The translations under genes and the position numbers were made by a program. The notes under the pieces are model-generated. The model was not told the DNA's origin. It did no database searches and saw only the letters and a list, made by a program, of their open reading frames with translations. Below are positions 6,634 to 14,512 of a stretch of DNA of 20,286 bases, piece after piece. Origin of the DNA: Flavobacteriales bacterium UBA1937. Lineage in GTDB: Bacteria; Bacteroidota; Bacteroidia; Flavobacteriales; Weeksellaceae. The DNA lies in assembly GCA_002337005.1 (NCBI GenBank), contig DDFD01000062.1, positions 1 through 20,286 of the forward strand, in the 5' to 3' direction. The first letter of the stretch is position 1, and each line of letters starts with the position of its first letter.

Positions 6634-6831
6634 CTACTTGATGGCTAATTGGCGAAGAACGCTTTTTTCATCCACAGTAGCAACATAAGAAGTTTGCGTA
6701 AGATTTCTCTTTTGCTTCGTTTCTTTTTTAGTTAAGATGTGGCTTTTGTAAGCATTTTTTCTTTTGATTTTACCAGTACCGGTAAGAGCAAAACGCTTTT
6801 TAGCACCTGATTTAGTTTTTAATTTTGGCAT
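6634..6831 (-). CDS. rpmI: 50S ribosomal protein bL35
   Basis: A 65-residue basic ribosomal protein with the signature MPKLKTKSGAKKRF, the SHILTKK loop (SHLLTKK-like) and the C-terminal LRQLAIK. It pairs with rplT as in nearly all bacteria. The normal upstream partner infC is not here but about 9.3 kb away at 16141-16671, on the same strand. The gene must therefore be transcribed from its own promoter (a -7-like box is present at 6902-6909) or by read-through from the sensor kinase gene upstream. Confidence 0.97.
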   Translation of the reverse strand: MPKLKTKSGAKKRFALTGTGKIKRKNAYKSHILTKKETKQKRNLTQTSYVATVDEKSVLRQLAIK

Positions 6832-6901
6832 TTTCTTGCTTTTTTATATATTTTGTTATCAATATCTTTATTATAAAATGTGCATTACACATTCAAGGGT
6901 G

Positions 6902-6909
6902 CAAAATTA
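6902..6909 (-). promoter_or_regulatory. Candidate -7 box for rpmI-rplT
   Basis: On the - strand this reads TAATTTTG, a full match to the Bacteroidetes sigma-A -7 consensus TAnnTTTG, about 70 bases upstream of the rpmI ATG. No TTG lies 17-23 bases further upstream, so support is partial. The predicted leader contains a small hairpin (AATGTG with CACATT). Confidence 0.4.
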
Positions 6910-6958
6910 CAATTTTTTTTTTGAATTATATTATTTTTATTAAGAAACAATTTGATAT

Positions 6959-8893
6959 TTACATTGAGATAACAAAGGTAGTTCCTTTATTCTGTGTAGA
7001 GTTTACAGAAATTTCGCAGTTTATGGCTATAGCTAAATCACGAATTAGGTGAAGTCCTAACCCTGATTTTATACCTACCACTTCAGTTTCGTCATATAAT
7101 GCTCGGAATTTTTCTTTTTCAGCACCAGGTCCGTTATCCGTAATTGATAAGTAAGATTTGTTTTTCTCTTGCCACGCTTTCCAAATGATGGTAGGATTTT
7201 CTGTAGTGGAAAATACATTGATAGAATTGCTTGTAAGGTTTCTGAGAATGGTTTTTAGATAATTTTCATCAGTAAAAATTTCTATATTTTCTGGATTATG
7301 GTATTCGAATGTGATATGTTGATAACCAGAAAAAACTTTCCTATTATCTTCAAATAATTTTTCTACGGTTATTTTTTTGGGTTGTGGTTTAAAATTTTCC
7401 ATTTGTCCTTTGCTCCAAAGTAAGATGTCTTCCATAGAGGTAAGTAAATTTTCTGCTCCAGCAATGGTTTTGTTTTGTAATCTTTCTTTGGTTTCTTGAT
7501 CCATTATTTCGGGATTTTCTTTTTGTAGGTGTAGAAAATGTATAAGATTAGCAACAGGACTTCGTAAGTCGTGGTTTAGAATTCCGAGAAATCTGATTTT
7601 TATACGGTTGGCTTCTTCTAGTTGTGAGTTTAGCTGTCTCAGTTTTTCATTGATTTTTTTACGATTATAGCTTTGATAAAATAAAAGACTTCCAATTATT
7701 GCTAACAAAAAAATACCTGATATATAGAACCATTTTTGTTTTTCTTTGGCTTCTAATTCTAATTTATTGATTTTAATTTGTCGATTTTTTAATTCTATTT
7801 CTCGTTGATCTTCAATATGAGTAATGGTATTTTTTGTTTTATCATTAAATATAGAATCTTTGTAAACAGAGTATTTTGTATTGTATTCTAAAGCTTTTTT
7901 TATATTACCAAGTTTCTGCTCTACGTCTGATAGTTTTTTTAGATTAATAGAAATAGATTGTTTGTCATTTATTTTGTTGTAGATTTCTAGAGCTTTAGTA
8001 TAGTTGACTTTTGCTTTTTCTAGAGTTTTTTTATCTTGATTTTCATTAAAAATTTTAAAATATAAGTCTCCCAGAATAGTTATTGCCAAAGCAATTTTGT
8101 TTGTATTGCCTAGTTTTTTTGCTTCTAAAATAGATTTTTGTATATTTTTTTCAGCTTCATTCCATTTTTTCTGATTAGAGAGTATTGTCCCTTTTCTTAG
8201 ATATATTTCGGCTTTATTGGTTTCGAAATCACCAGAAGGTTCTGCGTTTAGCGTTTGATTTATTTGGTGAATAGGTGTTTTGCTGTCTAGTGGTACAGCA
8301 ACAGTTTGTTCAGTTTTTTCTTCTAATGCTTCTTTGGCTTTATTTATATAGATTCTAGCATTGTTATTATCTCCAAGAGCAATATAGGTCGAGGCAATAT
8401 TATTAAGTTGATTAGCGATAGATTTTTTGTCTTTAAGAGCCTCATAAATAGACAAAGATTTAAAAGAATAATCCAAACAAATTGCATGTTCTCCTTTTAA
8501 GAAATGAGTTCTACCCAGACTTCCATATATCATAGCTTTGGTTAAGGGAAGAGAATTTTCTGTAAGGGCTTGTTTGTATAATTCGATTGCGGTGTCATAA
8601 TTTCCTAAATTGGTTTGTATAATGCCTTTGTTTCTTAAACTATTTGCAATTTTGTCTTTATCATTTATTTTTTTTGCAATTTCCCATTGTTGATTGGCGT
8701 AATAGTTAGCTTTTTCGGTATCTAAATTTCTGTAAATAGCAAAAAGACTGTTACATATATCTATTTTTGTTTTATTGTCAGAAGTGGTTTGAAGTTTTTG
8801 TATTAAAGAGTCTGCTTTAGCATTATTGCTATTTTGAGATAACAAAAAATGATATCCCAAAATCATAAAAAAACAAAATGCTAATTTTTTCAT
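6959..8893 (-). CDS. TPR-containing membrane sensor histidine kinase
   Basis: A 644-residue two-component sensor. It has an N-terminal signal or anchor (residues 1-19), then a long periplasmic helical region with TPR-like repeats (about 80-345, e.g. LGNYDTAIELYKQAL), a short coiled coil, one membrane segment (about 388-406) and a cytoplasmic kinase. The kinase has the H-box FLGILNHDLRSPVANLI with His441 as the phosphorylation site, an N-box around Asn552/Asn556, the G1 box ITDNGPG with Asp586 and the G2 box SGLGLHLIRDLA. It lies 19 bases downstream of a LytTR response regulator on the same strand, so the two form one operon. The ligand is unknown; TPR sensors of this shape are common in Bacteroidetes. 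It is the last gene before rpmI with no terminator between them. Confidence 0.92.
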   Translation of the reverse strand: MKKLAFCFFMILGYHFLLSQNSNNAKADSLIQKLQTTSDNKTKIDICNSLFAIYRNLDTEKANYYANQQWEIAKKINDKDKIANSLRNKGIIQTNLGNYDTAIELYKQALTENSLPLTKAMIYGSLGRTHFLKGEHAICLDYSFKSLSIYEALKDKKSIANQLNNIASTYIALGDNNNARIYINKAKEALEEKTEQTVAVPLDSKTPIHQINQTLNAEPSGDFETNKAEIYLRKGTILSNQKKWNEAEKNIQKSILEAKKLGNTNKIALAITILGDLYFKIFNENQDKKTLEKAKVNYTKALEIYNKINDKQSISINLKKLSDVEQKLGNIKKALEYNTKYSVYKDSIFNDKTKNTITHIEDQREIELKNRQIKINKLELEAKEKQKWFYISGIFLLAIIGSLLFYQSYNRKKINEKLRQLNSQLEEANRIKIRFLGILNHDLRSPVANLIHFLHLQKENPEIMDQETKERLQNKTIAGAENLLTSMEDILLWSKGQMENFKPQPKKITVEKLFEDNRKVFSGYQHITFEYHNPENIEIFTDENYLKTILRNLTSNSINVFSTTENPTIIWKAWQEKNKSYLSITDNGPGAEKEKFRALYDETEVVGIKSGLGLHLIRDLAIAINCEISVNSTQNKGTTFVISM

Positions 8894-8912
8894 TTTCAGT
8901 ACTTTAATGATT

Positions 8913-9611
8913 TTAAATATCTAGATTTTCTTTATACATTCTACCAACGGGTATTATTTGCCCGTTATTGAGTACAATTTCTGAAGAATTTTTTTTAGAA
9001 ATATATTGTTTTTGCACAGCATAACTTTTATGTACTCTAATAAAAGATTGAAAATAATTTTCCTTCAACAGATTTCCTATGCTTTTTAAGACACAATGTT
9101 TTTTCTGTGAAGTTACAATTTTGGTGTAATCCTTCAACGCTTCTAAGTAGAGAATGTCGTGAAGTTTTATTTTGGTTTGTTCGTGCCCTTCTTTTATGTA
9201 AAAGGTATCTCCGCCAATACTATTTTCGAATAATTGTGCTTTGTATTTTAATTCTAGATAATCTTCAATTTTTTGCACGGTAATAGAAAAGCGGTCAGAT
9301 TTTAAAGGTTTTACAATATAGTCTAAAGTATCTAGCTCGAAACTTTCTGCGGCGTGCTCAGGATATGAGGTAATATAAATACAAACAGGGATTTCCATTA
9401 CTTTTTTACGAAACTCTAATCCGTTTATTTCTGGCATTTCGATATCTAAAAAAAGCACATCTATTTTATTCTTTTCAATAAATTTTAAAGCTTCTTCTGC
9501 ACTATAAAATGCTCCCGATAATTGTAAAATGGGATTTTTTTTAACGTGCGAAATTACGGTTAGAAGATCTATCTCGTCATCGTCTAAAATGATGCATTTA
9601 TACGGTTTCAT
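8913..9611 (-). CDS. LytTR-family response regulator
   Basis: A 232-residue response regulator with a CheY-like receiver (about 1-120) and a LytTR DNA-binding domain (about 135-232). The receiver has the acidic pocket LDDDE (Asp10-Asp12), phospho-acceptor Asp56 in VLFLDIEMP, Thr81 in YITSYPEHA and Lys101 in YIVKPL. The LytTR part shows IKLHDILYLEALKDYTKI, FIRVHKSYAV and the final NNGQIIPVGRMYKENL, which are standard marks. It is first in an operon with the sensor kinase. It is divergent from the eight-gene secreted-protein operon at 9757-16090, with a 145-base shared upstream region that holds paired direct repeats, so that operon is the natural regulatory target (inference). Confidence 0.94.
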   Translation of the reverse strand: MKPYKCIILDDDEIDLLTVISHVKKNPILQLSGAFYSAEEALKFIEKNKIDVLFLDIEMPEINGLEFRKKVMEIPVCIYITSYPEHAAESFELDTLDYIVKPLKSDRFSITVQKIEDYLELKYKAQLFENSIGGDTFYIKEGHEQTKIKLHDILYLEALKDYTKIVTSQKKHCVLKSIGNLLKENYFQSFIRVHKSYAVQKQYISKKNSSEIVLNNGQIIPVGRMYKENLDI

Positions 9612-9626
9612 AATTCATAGGTTGCT

Positions 9627-9634
9627 CAAATATA
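9627..9634 (-). promoter_or_regulatory. Candidate -7 box for the response regulator-kinase operon
   Basis: On the - strand this reads TATATTTG, a full match to TAnnTTTG, 15 bases upstream of the response-regulator ATG. No convincing -33 TTG is visible. This predicts a very short leader. Confidence 0.4.
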
Positions 9635-9667
9635 CATTTTTTCTTTAAAAAGTTAATATTAATTGTT

Positions 9668-9711
9668 GTTGGTCTATTTAAAACGTCATTGGTCAATTAT
9701 CTATTTTAAAC
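9668..9711. promoter_or_regulatory. Candidate LytTR operator: two direct repeats, 20-bp offset
   Basis: GTTGGTCTA (9668-9676) and ATTGGTCAA (9688-9696) are direct repeats 20 bases apart, followed by the related strings ATTTAAAAC (9676-9684) and ATTTTAAAC (9703-9711). LytTR proteins typically bind two imperfect ~9-bp direct repeats about two helical turns apart, so placement and spacing fit. The site lies in the divergent region between the LytTR regulator and the 9757 operon. Confidence 0.4.
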
Positions 9712-9756
9712 TCAAGATAAAATGATAAAATTTGAACATAGTAAAAAAGATTCAAA

Positions 9757-10209
9757 ATGATTATTCGTAACAAAAAATTAATAGGTCTAATCTCCATTTT
9801 AGTGGGAATCTGCGTAATTGGCTATTTGGTTTTTGTATCAAGAGTTGTTTTTATTGGTGATAAAACTAATGCTTTAGTTACAGGTTTTGTTGTTCATCAA
9901 AATGGAGCAAGAAAAGTACAAAACGAAAATAGCAGCATAAAAAAACCATTGAAAGGAAGAAGTGCTTTTGTGAAATTTAGAACGGAAGACGGACAAGAAA
10001 TAGAAACACATAGTAAAATTCTACAGTTGTTTTCATTTACAGGATATCATATCGGTGAAGAGGTAAGCGTGGCTTATAATCCAAAAAATCCGCAAGAAAT
10101 TTTTGTAATGAGTTTAAAAGAAATGCCAGGGATATTGCTACTCTTCGGATTTGGTGTTTTGCTAATAATGGTGGGCAAAAGCTACCTGTTTTCTAAAAAT
10201 AAAAGCTAA
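9757..10209 (+). CDS. DUF3592-like two-pass membrane protein
   Basis: A 150-residue protein with two membrane segments (about 9-32 and 123-141) flanking a beta-rich domain outside the cytoplasm. The domain has the pattern of DUF3592 proteins: FVKFRTEDGQEIETHS, then GYHIGEEVSVAYNPKNPQEIFV just before the second membrane segment. No enzymatic motif is visible and the family has no established function. It is the first gene of an eight-gene run in which the next start follows after only 4 bases. A membrane protein in front of a pore-former cluster could be a protective or export factor, but nothing in the sequence proves it. A TAAAATTTG string at 9726-9734 is a poor match to a -7 box. Confidence 0.8.
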   Translation: MIIRNKKLIGLISILVGICVIGYLVFVSRVVFIGDKTNALVTGFVVHQNGARKVQNENSSIKKPLKGRSAFVKFRTEDGQEIETHSKILQLFSFTGYHIGEEVSVAYNPKNPQEIFVMSLKEMPGILLLFGFGVLLIMVGKSYLFSKNKS

Positions 10210-10213
10210 TCAA

Positions 10214-10867
10214 ATGAAAACTTTAACAAAAATATTTTTACGAATAATGCTGGTATTTCTAATTTCTTGCAATTCATCATTTTATAACAATGTAAATGAT
10301 ATGGGAGGTCAACCAGCTACTCTTTATCTGAAAAACGGAAATATACTGAACGGGAAACTAGAAATCAGAAGTTTTGATGAATTTTCATCAGTGCAGAAAA
10401 TCACTTTTAGTGAAGGAAACACCAATCGTTATCAATGGTTTTATCCTCAGGATATTGAAGGGATTTATTTCAATGGGGCGATGTATTCTCTAGAGCTGAT
10501 TCAGGCAATGGATATGTGGAACAAAAGAGCCTATAAATTCCTGAAAAATATTACTCCTAATCAAGGGAAAATGCAAATTTTCGAAGATGAATATACACAA
10601 AAAAACTCCTTCGGAAATATAGAAAAAGTAACGAAACTGTACATTAAACTTCCTAATAATGAAGGCGTTTTTGATGCCCAATCTGATCGTTTTGTACCTA
10701 ATTTCAACGAAAAAGTAAGTCGATATTTATCGGATTGTCCTTCAGTTTCATCAAGAATTTTAAACAAAGAAAAAGAATTTTCTTATGCTTTTGTAAATCA
10801 AGGAGAAACACAAAGGAAACAAGTCTGGATGAATATAGTTTTTGAATATAATCAATGCAAAAATTAA
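10214..10867 (+). CDS. Putative lipoprotein of unknown function
   Basis: A 217-residue protein with a lipoprotein signal peptide: MKTLTKIFLRIMLV, then the lipobox L-I-S-C with Cys19 as the lipidated residue. The residues after the cysteine (NSSFYNN) lack the acidic cluster associated with lipoprotein export to the outer surface in Flavobacteriia and Bacteroides, so it may face the periplasm. The mature part is beta-rich at the start (LYLKNGNILNGKLE) with two Cys near the end (Cys175, Cys215). I recognise no family. It is 4 bases after the membrane-protein gene and 5 bases before the next, so it is firmly in the operon. In Bacteroides CDC-like toxin systems a lipoprotein protects the producer, so this is a candidate self-protection gene (inference only). 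Confidence 0.78.
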   Translation: MKTLTKIFLRIMLVFLISCNSSFYNNVNDMGGQPATLYLKNGNILNGKLEIRSFDEFSSVQKITFSEGNTNRYQWFYPQDIEGIYFNGAMYSLELIQAMDMWNKRAYKFLKNITPNQGKMQIFEDEYTQKNSFGNIEKVTKLYIKLPNNEGVFDAQSDRFVPNFNEKVSRYLSDCPSVSSRILNKEKEFSYAFVNQGETQRKQVWMNIVFEYNQCKN

Positions 10868-10872
10868 TAAAA

Positions 10873-11556
10873 ATGAAATCCCTATTTTTTAAAAAAATAC
10901 TATTGTTTTTGGTGTTAAATGCTAGTTTTACAGCAGTTTTTGCCCAAATAAGACCATTAGATAATTTATCAAAAATAAATGAGGTCAAAGGAAATGCCTT
11001 AAAAAGATATTCAGAAAAGATTAAAGTAATTATTCATTTTCCTAAAAAAAGCATTACAAAAGAACAGCTGAATGATATTCTAAAACCAGAAAATCTATTG
11101 ATACAAACCAGTTCTGTACCTCTTGTCACTAAATCTGAGTGCAAAGAAAATATCATCAATAGTGATTTTACCATTTCTAATTGTTGGAAGAGGAATAATA
11201 AAAACTCTGCTATTTCTGCAATTACCGATGTTTACAAAATTGTTGAAGATAATAATGCCGATTATTATACGGTAGAAGCAACTTTAGATTATCGAGGATT
11301 AGCACCTAGAACTTCATTGATTTCATTTTTCATAGACAAAAGACATTTTCAAACCATAAAAGCAGGAACTTGGAAGGTTCAGGATAAAACATTGTGCCAT
11401 ATCGAAATTCCAGAAAACAGATGGAGTGAATTTGCATATCAGCAAGGCGCAGGTTTCAGAGGTTTTGCAGTTCGAGGTTTCTGTGGCGAAAATAGCATCT
11501 GTTCTACATTGCCTAAAACTCAAACGGTAGAATTTTGGATTGAATCTCCTTATTAA
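10873..11556 (+). CDS. Secreted cysteine-containing protein of unknown function
   Basis: A 227-residue exported protein. The ATG at 10873 is preferred because it gives a normal signal peptide (MKSLFFKK, hydrophobic core, cleavage at AVFA-Q near residue 24). The ATG at 10855 would overlap the end of the lipoprotein gene and add six residues. The mature protein has five Cys (90, 104, 175, 204, 210), enough for two disulfides. Its C-terminal half looks beta-rich, with YYTVEATLDYRGL, SFFIDKRHF and the segment GAGFRGFAVRGFCGENSIC. I do not recognise the family. Its position two genes ahead of the CDC-like protein and its secretion suggest an accessory or partner component. Confidence 0.75.
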   Translation: MKSLFFKKILLFLVLNASFTAVFAQIRPLDNLSKINEVKGNALKRYSEKIKVIIHFPKKSITKEQLNDILKPENLLIQTSSVPLVTKSECKENIINSDFTISNCWKRNNKNSAISAITDVYKIVEDNNADYYTVEATLDYRGLAPRTSLISFFIDKRHFQTIKAGTWKVQDKTLCHIEIPENRWSEFAYQQGAGFRGFAVRGFCGENSICSTLPKTQTVEFWIESPY

Positions 11557-11581
11557 AATTTAATATGATAAGTTATAGATT

Positions 11582-12436
11582 ATGAAAAGTTTCATTTTGG
11601 TTTGCTCGTTTATTACTTCGTTTGCCTTGGCACAATGCAGAAATACTTTTATCTATGGTTTTAAAATAGATGAAAATATCAATGCAAAATTATTAACCGC
11701 AAGTGTTTTTTATAACAACAAACCATTGGTGTCAAAAACAAAAATGATTTGTGGTAAACCTCAAAAAATACAGTCAAAATTTTTTTATGCACTTCAATCT
11801 ACTAATGTTTTAGAATCACAAAAATTACCCTATCAATTGCCCGAAAAAACTTTTTATTGGTTGCTTACAGATGATATGAATATAGAAATGGCGGTTCATC
11901 CCGAAAGATTTAAAATCGTTTTAGATTCTAGAAACAGACAATTAAAAGCAGATTACCAATTGCCTCAAACGTATGATTTTTTATCTCAAAATGCAATTTA
12001 TTTGGATTTAAAAGATAAAAGCAAAAGTAATTTAGATCAAGAATTCCATAATAAAATTTGGGGACTTAGTTTGTCTAAAATCTCTGCTAAAACGATAGAA
12101 AATTCAACAGTAAAAGACACTACAATTATCTATTCTTTAAGAGAAAAAATTCCGGAAGGGATTTTAATTCGTTTCCCTGAAATTAGAAATGCTAAGTTCT
12201 ATTCTATGCAAGAATTTAATACAAAAGGAATGTTCTTCAACAAAAAAATATTCTTGAAAATTCCTGAAAATATAAATCCGAAGCCAGATCAAACCAAAGG
12301 AAATTATATAGACATCAACGGAAAAGAATGTGCCACTTCTGGTGGAATTACAGGAATGGGGAGCGGAGAATGTGCAGGCGCAGGCATTACAAAAAAAACG
12401 ATGATTTATAATATTAACATACAAATAGAACCATAA
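11582..12436 (+). CDS. Secreted protein of unknown function with a Gly/Cys-rich C-terminal loop
   Basis: A 284-residue exported protein: signal peptide of about 17 residues (FALA-Q), then four Cys in the mature form (19, 57, 250, 264). Most of it looks beta-rich, with no recognised domain. Near the end, residues about 247-269 form a small glycine-rich segment enclosed by Cys250 and Cys264 (GGITGMGSGE between them), followed by AGAGI and a short strand to the C-terminus. Such a disulfide-closed Gly loop could be a receptor- or membrane-contact element, but this is a guess. LAQC at residues 16-19 resembles a lipobox but has Gln at -1, so signal peptidase I cleavage is more likely. It is 25 bases after the previous gene and 41 before the CDC-like gene. 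Confidence 0.74.
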   Translation: MKSFILVCSFITSFALAQCRNTFIYGFKIDENINAKLLTASVFYNNKPLVSKTKMICGKPQKIQSKFFYALQSTNVLESQKLPYQLPEKTFYWLLTDDMNIEMAVHPERFKIVLDSRNRQLKADYQLPQTYDFLSQNAIYLDLKDKSKSNLDQEFHNKIWGLSLSKISAKTIENSTVKDTTIIYSLREKIPEGILIRFPEIRNAKFYSMQEFNTKGMFFNKKIFLKIPENINPKPDQTKGNYIDINGKECATSGGITGMGSGECAGAGITKKTMIYNINIQIEP

Positions 12437-12477
12437 AATTTAAAAATATGAAAGCATCTACATTAATAACCAAAACA

Positions 12478-14475
12478 ATGAAAAAAATAATTTTATTAGT
12501 AATCGTATTCTGTGCATTTAGTACAATATCGTTTGCGCAATTAAGAACTCCAATAAAATCAAATTCTGGCAACCAAAATCCAATAGAAAAACAGATGTTG
12601 GAGAAAGCAAAATCTTTAAATCTTGGCGCTGTACATTCAGAAAGCGCTTCTATGAGACCAACTGCAGGTTCTGGCGGATATTTCCTGAGATTTGAAAAAG
12701 GTTGGGTGTATTACAATCCAAATACCAGACAAGTCTATGCAATCTACGGAGATATTATGAATAAATGGGCTGAAACAGGCTATGAAGTTGGCGAATTGGG
12801 TTTCCCTACTTCTGATGAAAAAGACAGTGATAGAGCAGGATGGAGACGTATGAATTCCTTTGATAAAGGTGCTATCTATTGGAATGATGGGAGATTAGAT
12901 GTGATTAAAAAAACTAAACTAGCTTCTGCGATTAATACTTCATCTAAGATTTCTTACAGTTTCGCAAAATCAAAGATTGATAAAATTAAATTAAGTGGAA
13001 CTACAATTTCACTTATTAATACTAAAAATACACAAAACAGCTATTCTAATAAAGTAACTAGAGTAAGCAAAGAAAAGGAAAATGGCGACAAAATCTGTAA
13101 AACTGAATATAAAACATTAAGCGTGACCAACATCAACCAAGATGTTCTCAATCCAGATGATATTGCGGATTTACGTGTTGGCGGAATTTATGATTTTAAT
13201 GAATTTAATAAAGGAAATCCCAATTTAATAGATGCTCCTAGAAATCCTATAACGATTAGCGTTGCAGGTTTAAAATCGGTAACCGTTAATAATCCTACTC
13301 CAGAAGCGTTATTTGATGCCAATTCAGAAATTCTAAACCAAAGATTTGCTTCTAGACCAGTTGGTGGTGGGCAATTGCTAGAACAAAAAACAGTAAATAG
13401 CGCTACAGAACTCAATATTGCAGCAGGTGTTTCATATAAATCTGGTTTATATAATGCTTCGGCGAAATTTGGCTACAACGAAAAATCTCAAAGCAATAAG
13501 TTCTTAGTAACCTACACTTATCCTATTTTTACCATTCAGAAAACCAGTGGTAATAATTATTTTACCAACAAAACCTTCAATACTAATCCTAATTATGTAA
13601 TTTTAGATAAGGTAACGTATGGAGTGAAATTGTTGGTTTTTTATGAATCAGAATTAACTCAGAAAGAACTAGATGCAGCATTTTCTGGCTCTGCTTGGAA
13701 GGTAAATGCCAGTCTTGATATCAATACCAAACGTAAGCTAGAAGAAACTACTTTTAAGGTGTTTTTATATGGAAGTAGTGATGTTGTACAAACCATCAAA
13801 GGATACGATCAACTTTTTTCTGAAACCAATAGAATGCTTCGCGCTATTGTTGATTCTAATAAAACCAGTCCGCTAGAATTAGGAGCGCCAATAAGTTATT
13901 CTCTGAAATTTTTGAACGGAGATACCGCCGCTACCAATTGTAACGCCAATGAAATTCCAAGTCAGGTTTGTGTTCCGAATTCTAATATTTCTATGAAACT
14001 TACCGTAAATCTTAATTGCGTTAAAACTTCGGATTATGGTTTTTATGGTTGGAATGATGCGGAAATTATCGATGAAAACGAAAATCCAATACAAGGAGCT
14101 AAAAACTTCTTCGATTTTGGACAAAAAGCCAATTCCGGTTCTACTTGTGACCAAATAGATACCAATTCTATGAACAATCCTTACAAATATGTAGAATTTA
14201 ATAATTTATCTAAAGAAGTTAGAGACAAAGGAATTCTCAGACTTTGGTTCTGGATTAATAACGGAGAACAAGGTCATTACTGCCCAATTTTAGGAAGTAA
14301 ACAGCAAAAAAATAATTCCAGAGGAGGCAATCATTATTTTGTAGATTACAAATTAAAAGATATAATGCTCCCTCAACAAGACGGAAAACCAGCTACTAAA
14401 GAAATTACAGCCCAAGCTGATAGTGGTAAGAGAACCATTATAAAATTTAATTACAGCTTTCTTTGGTCAAAATAA
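12478..14475 (+). CDS. Secreted cholesterol-dependent-cytolysin-like (CDCL) pore-forming protein with LGFP module
   Basis: A 665-residue exported protein. The ATG at 12478 gives a standard signal peptide (MKKIILLVIVFCAFSTISFA-Q); the ATG at 12448 would add ten residues. Residues about 66-141 form an LGFP-type module (GWVYYNPNTRQVYAI, then ELGFPTSDE near 106-114, then a partial second unit ending GAIYWNDG). Residues about 231-486 match the core of thiol-activated cytolysins in order: LRVGGIYDF, PITISVAGL, a helix with ILNQRFAS, alternating beta strands (KFGYNEKSQSNKF), DKVTYGVKLLVFYES (CDC proteins have YGR), KELDAAFSG, KVFLYGSS, and PISYSLKFL (PISYTTSFL in pneumolysin). There is no tryptophan-rich undecapeptide; the C-terminal ~165 residues replace the usual membrane-binding domain 4. 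It probably assembles into a pore in a target membrane, perhaps bacterial. The assignment is by eye. Confidence 0.85.
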   Translation: MKKIILLVIVFCAFSTISFAQLRTPIKSNSGNQNPIEKQMLEKAKSLNLGAVHSESASMRPTAGSGGYFLRFEKGWVYYNPNTRQVYAIYGDIMNKWAETGYEVGELGFPTSDEKDSDRAGWRRMNSFDKGAIYWNDGRLDVIKKTKLASAINTSSKISYSFAKSKIDKIKLSGTTISLINTKNTQNSYSNKVTRVSKEKENGDKICKTEYKTLSVTNINQDVLNPDDIADLRVGGIYDFNEFNKGNPNLIDAPRNPITISVAGLKSVTVNNPTPEALFDANSEILNQRFASRPVGGGQLLEQKTVNSATELNIAAGVSYKSGLYNASAKFGYNEKSQSNKFLVTYTYPIFTIQKTSGNNYFTNKTFNTNPNYVILDKVTYGVKLLVFYESELTQKELDAAFSGSAWKVNASLDINTKRKLEETTFKVFLYGSSDVVQTIKGYDQLFSETNRMLRAIVDSNKTSPLELGAPISYSLKFLNGDTAATNCNANEIPSQVCVPNSNISMKLTVNLNCVKTSDYGFYGWNDAEIIDENENPIQGAKNFFDFGQKANSGSTCDQIDTNSMNNPYKYVEFNNLSKEVRDKGILRLWFWINNGEQGHYCPILGSKQQKNNSRGGNHYFVDYKLKDIMLPQQDGKPATKEITAQADSGKRTIIKFNYSFLWSK

Positions 14476-14512
14476 TTTTAACTAAACATACTAACAATTA
14501 AAATTTACAATT

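Noticed and set aside
10490..10988. Minus-strand open frames over the lipoprotein and next gene
   Set aside because: They overlap the operon genes, which have signal peptides and tight spacing; the antisense frames have neither.
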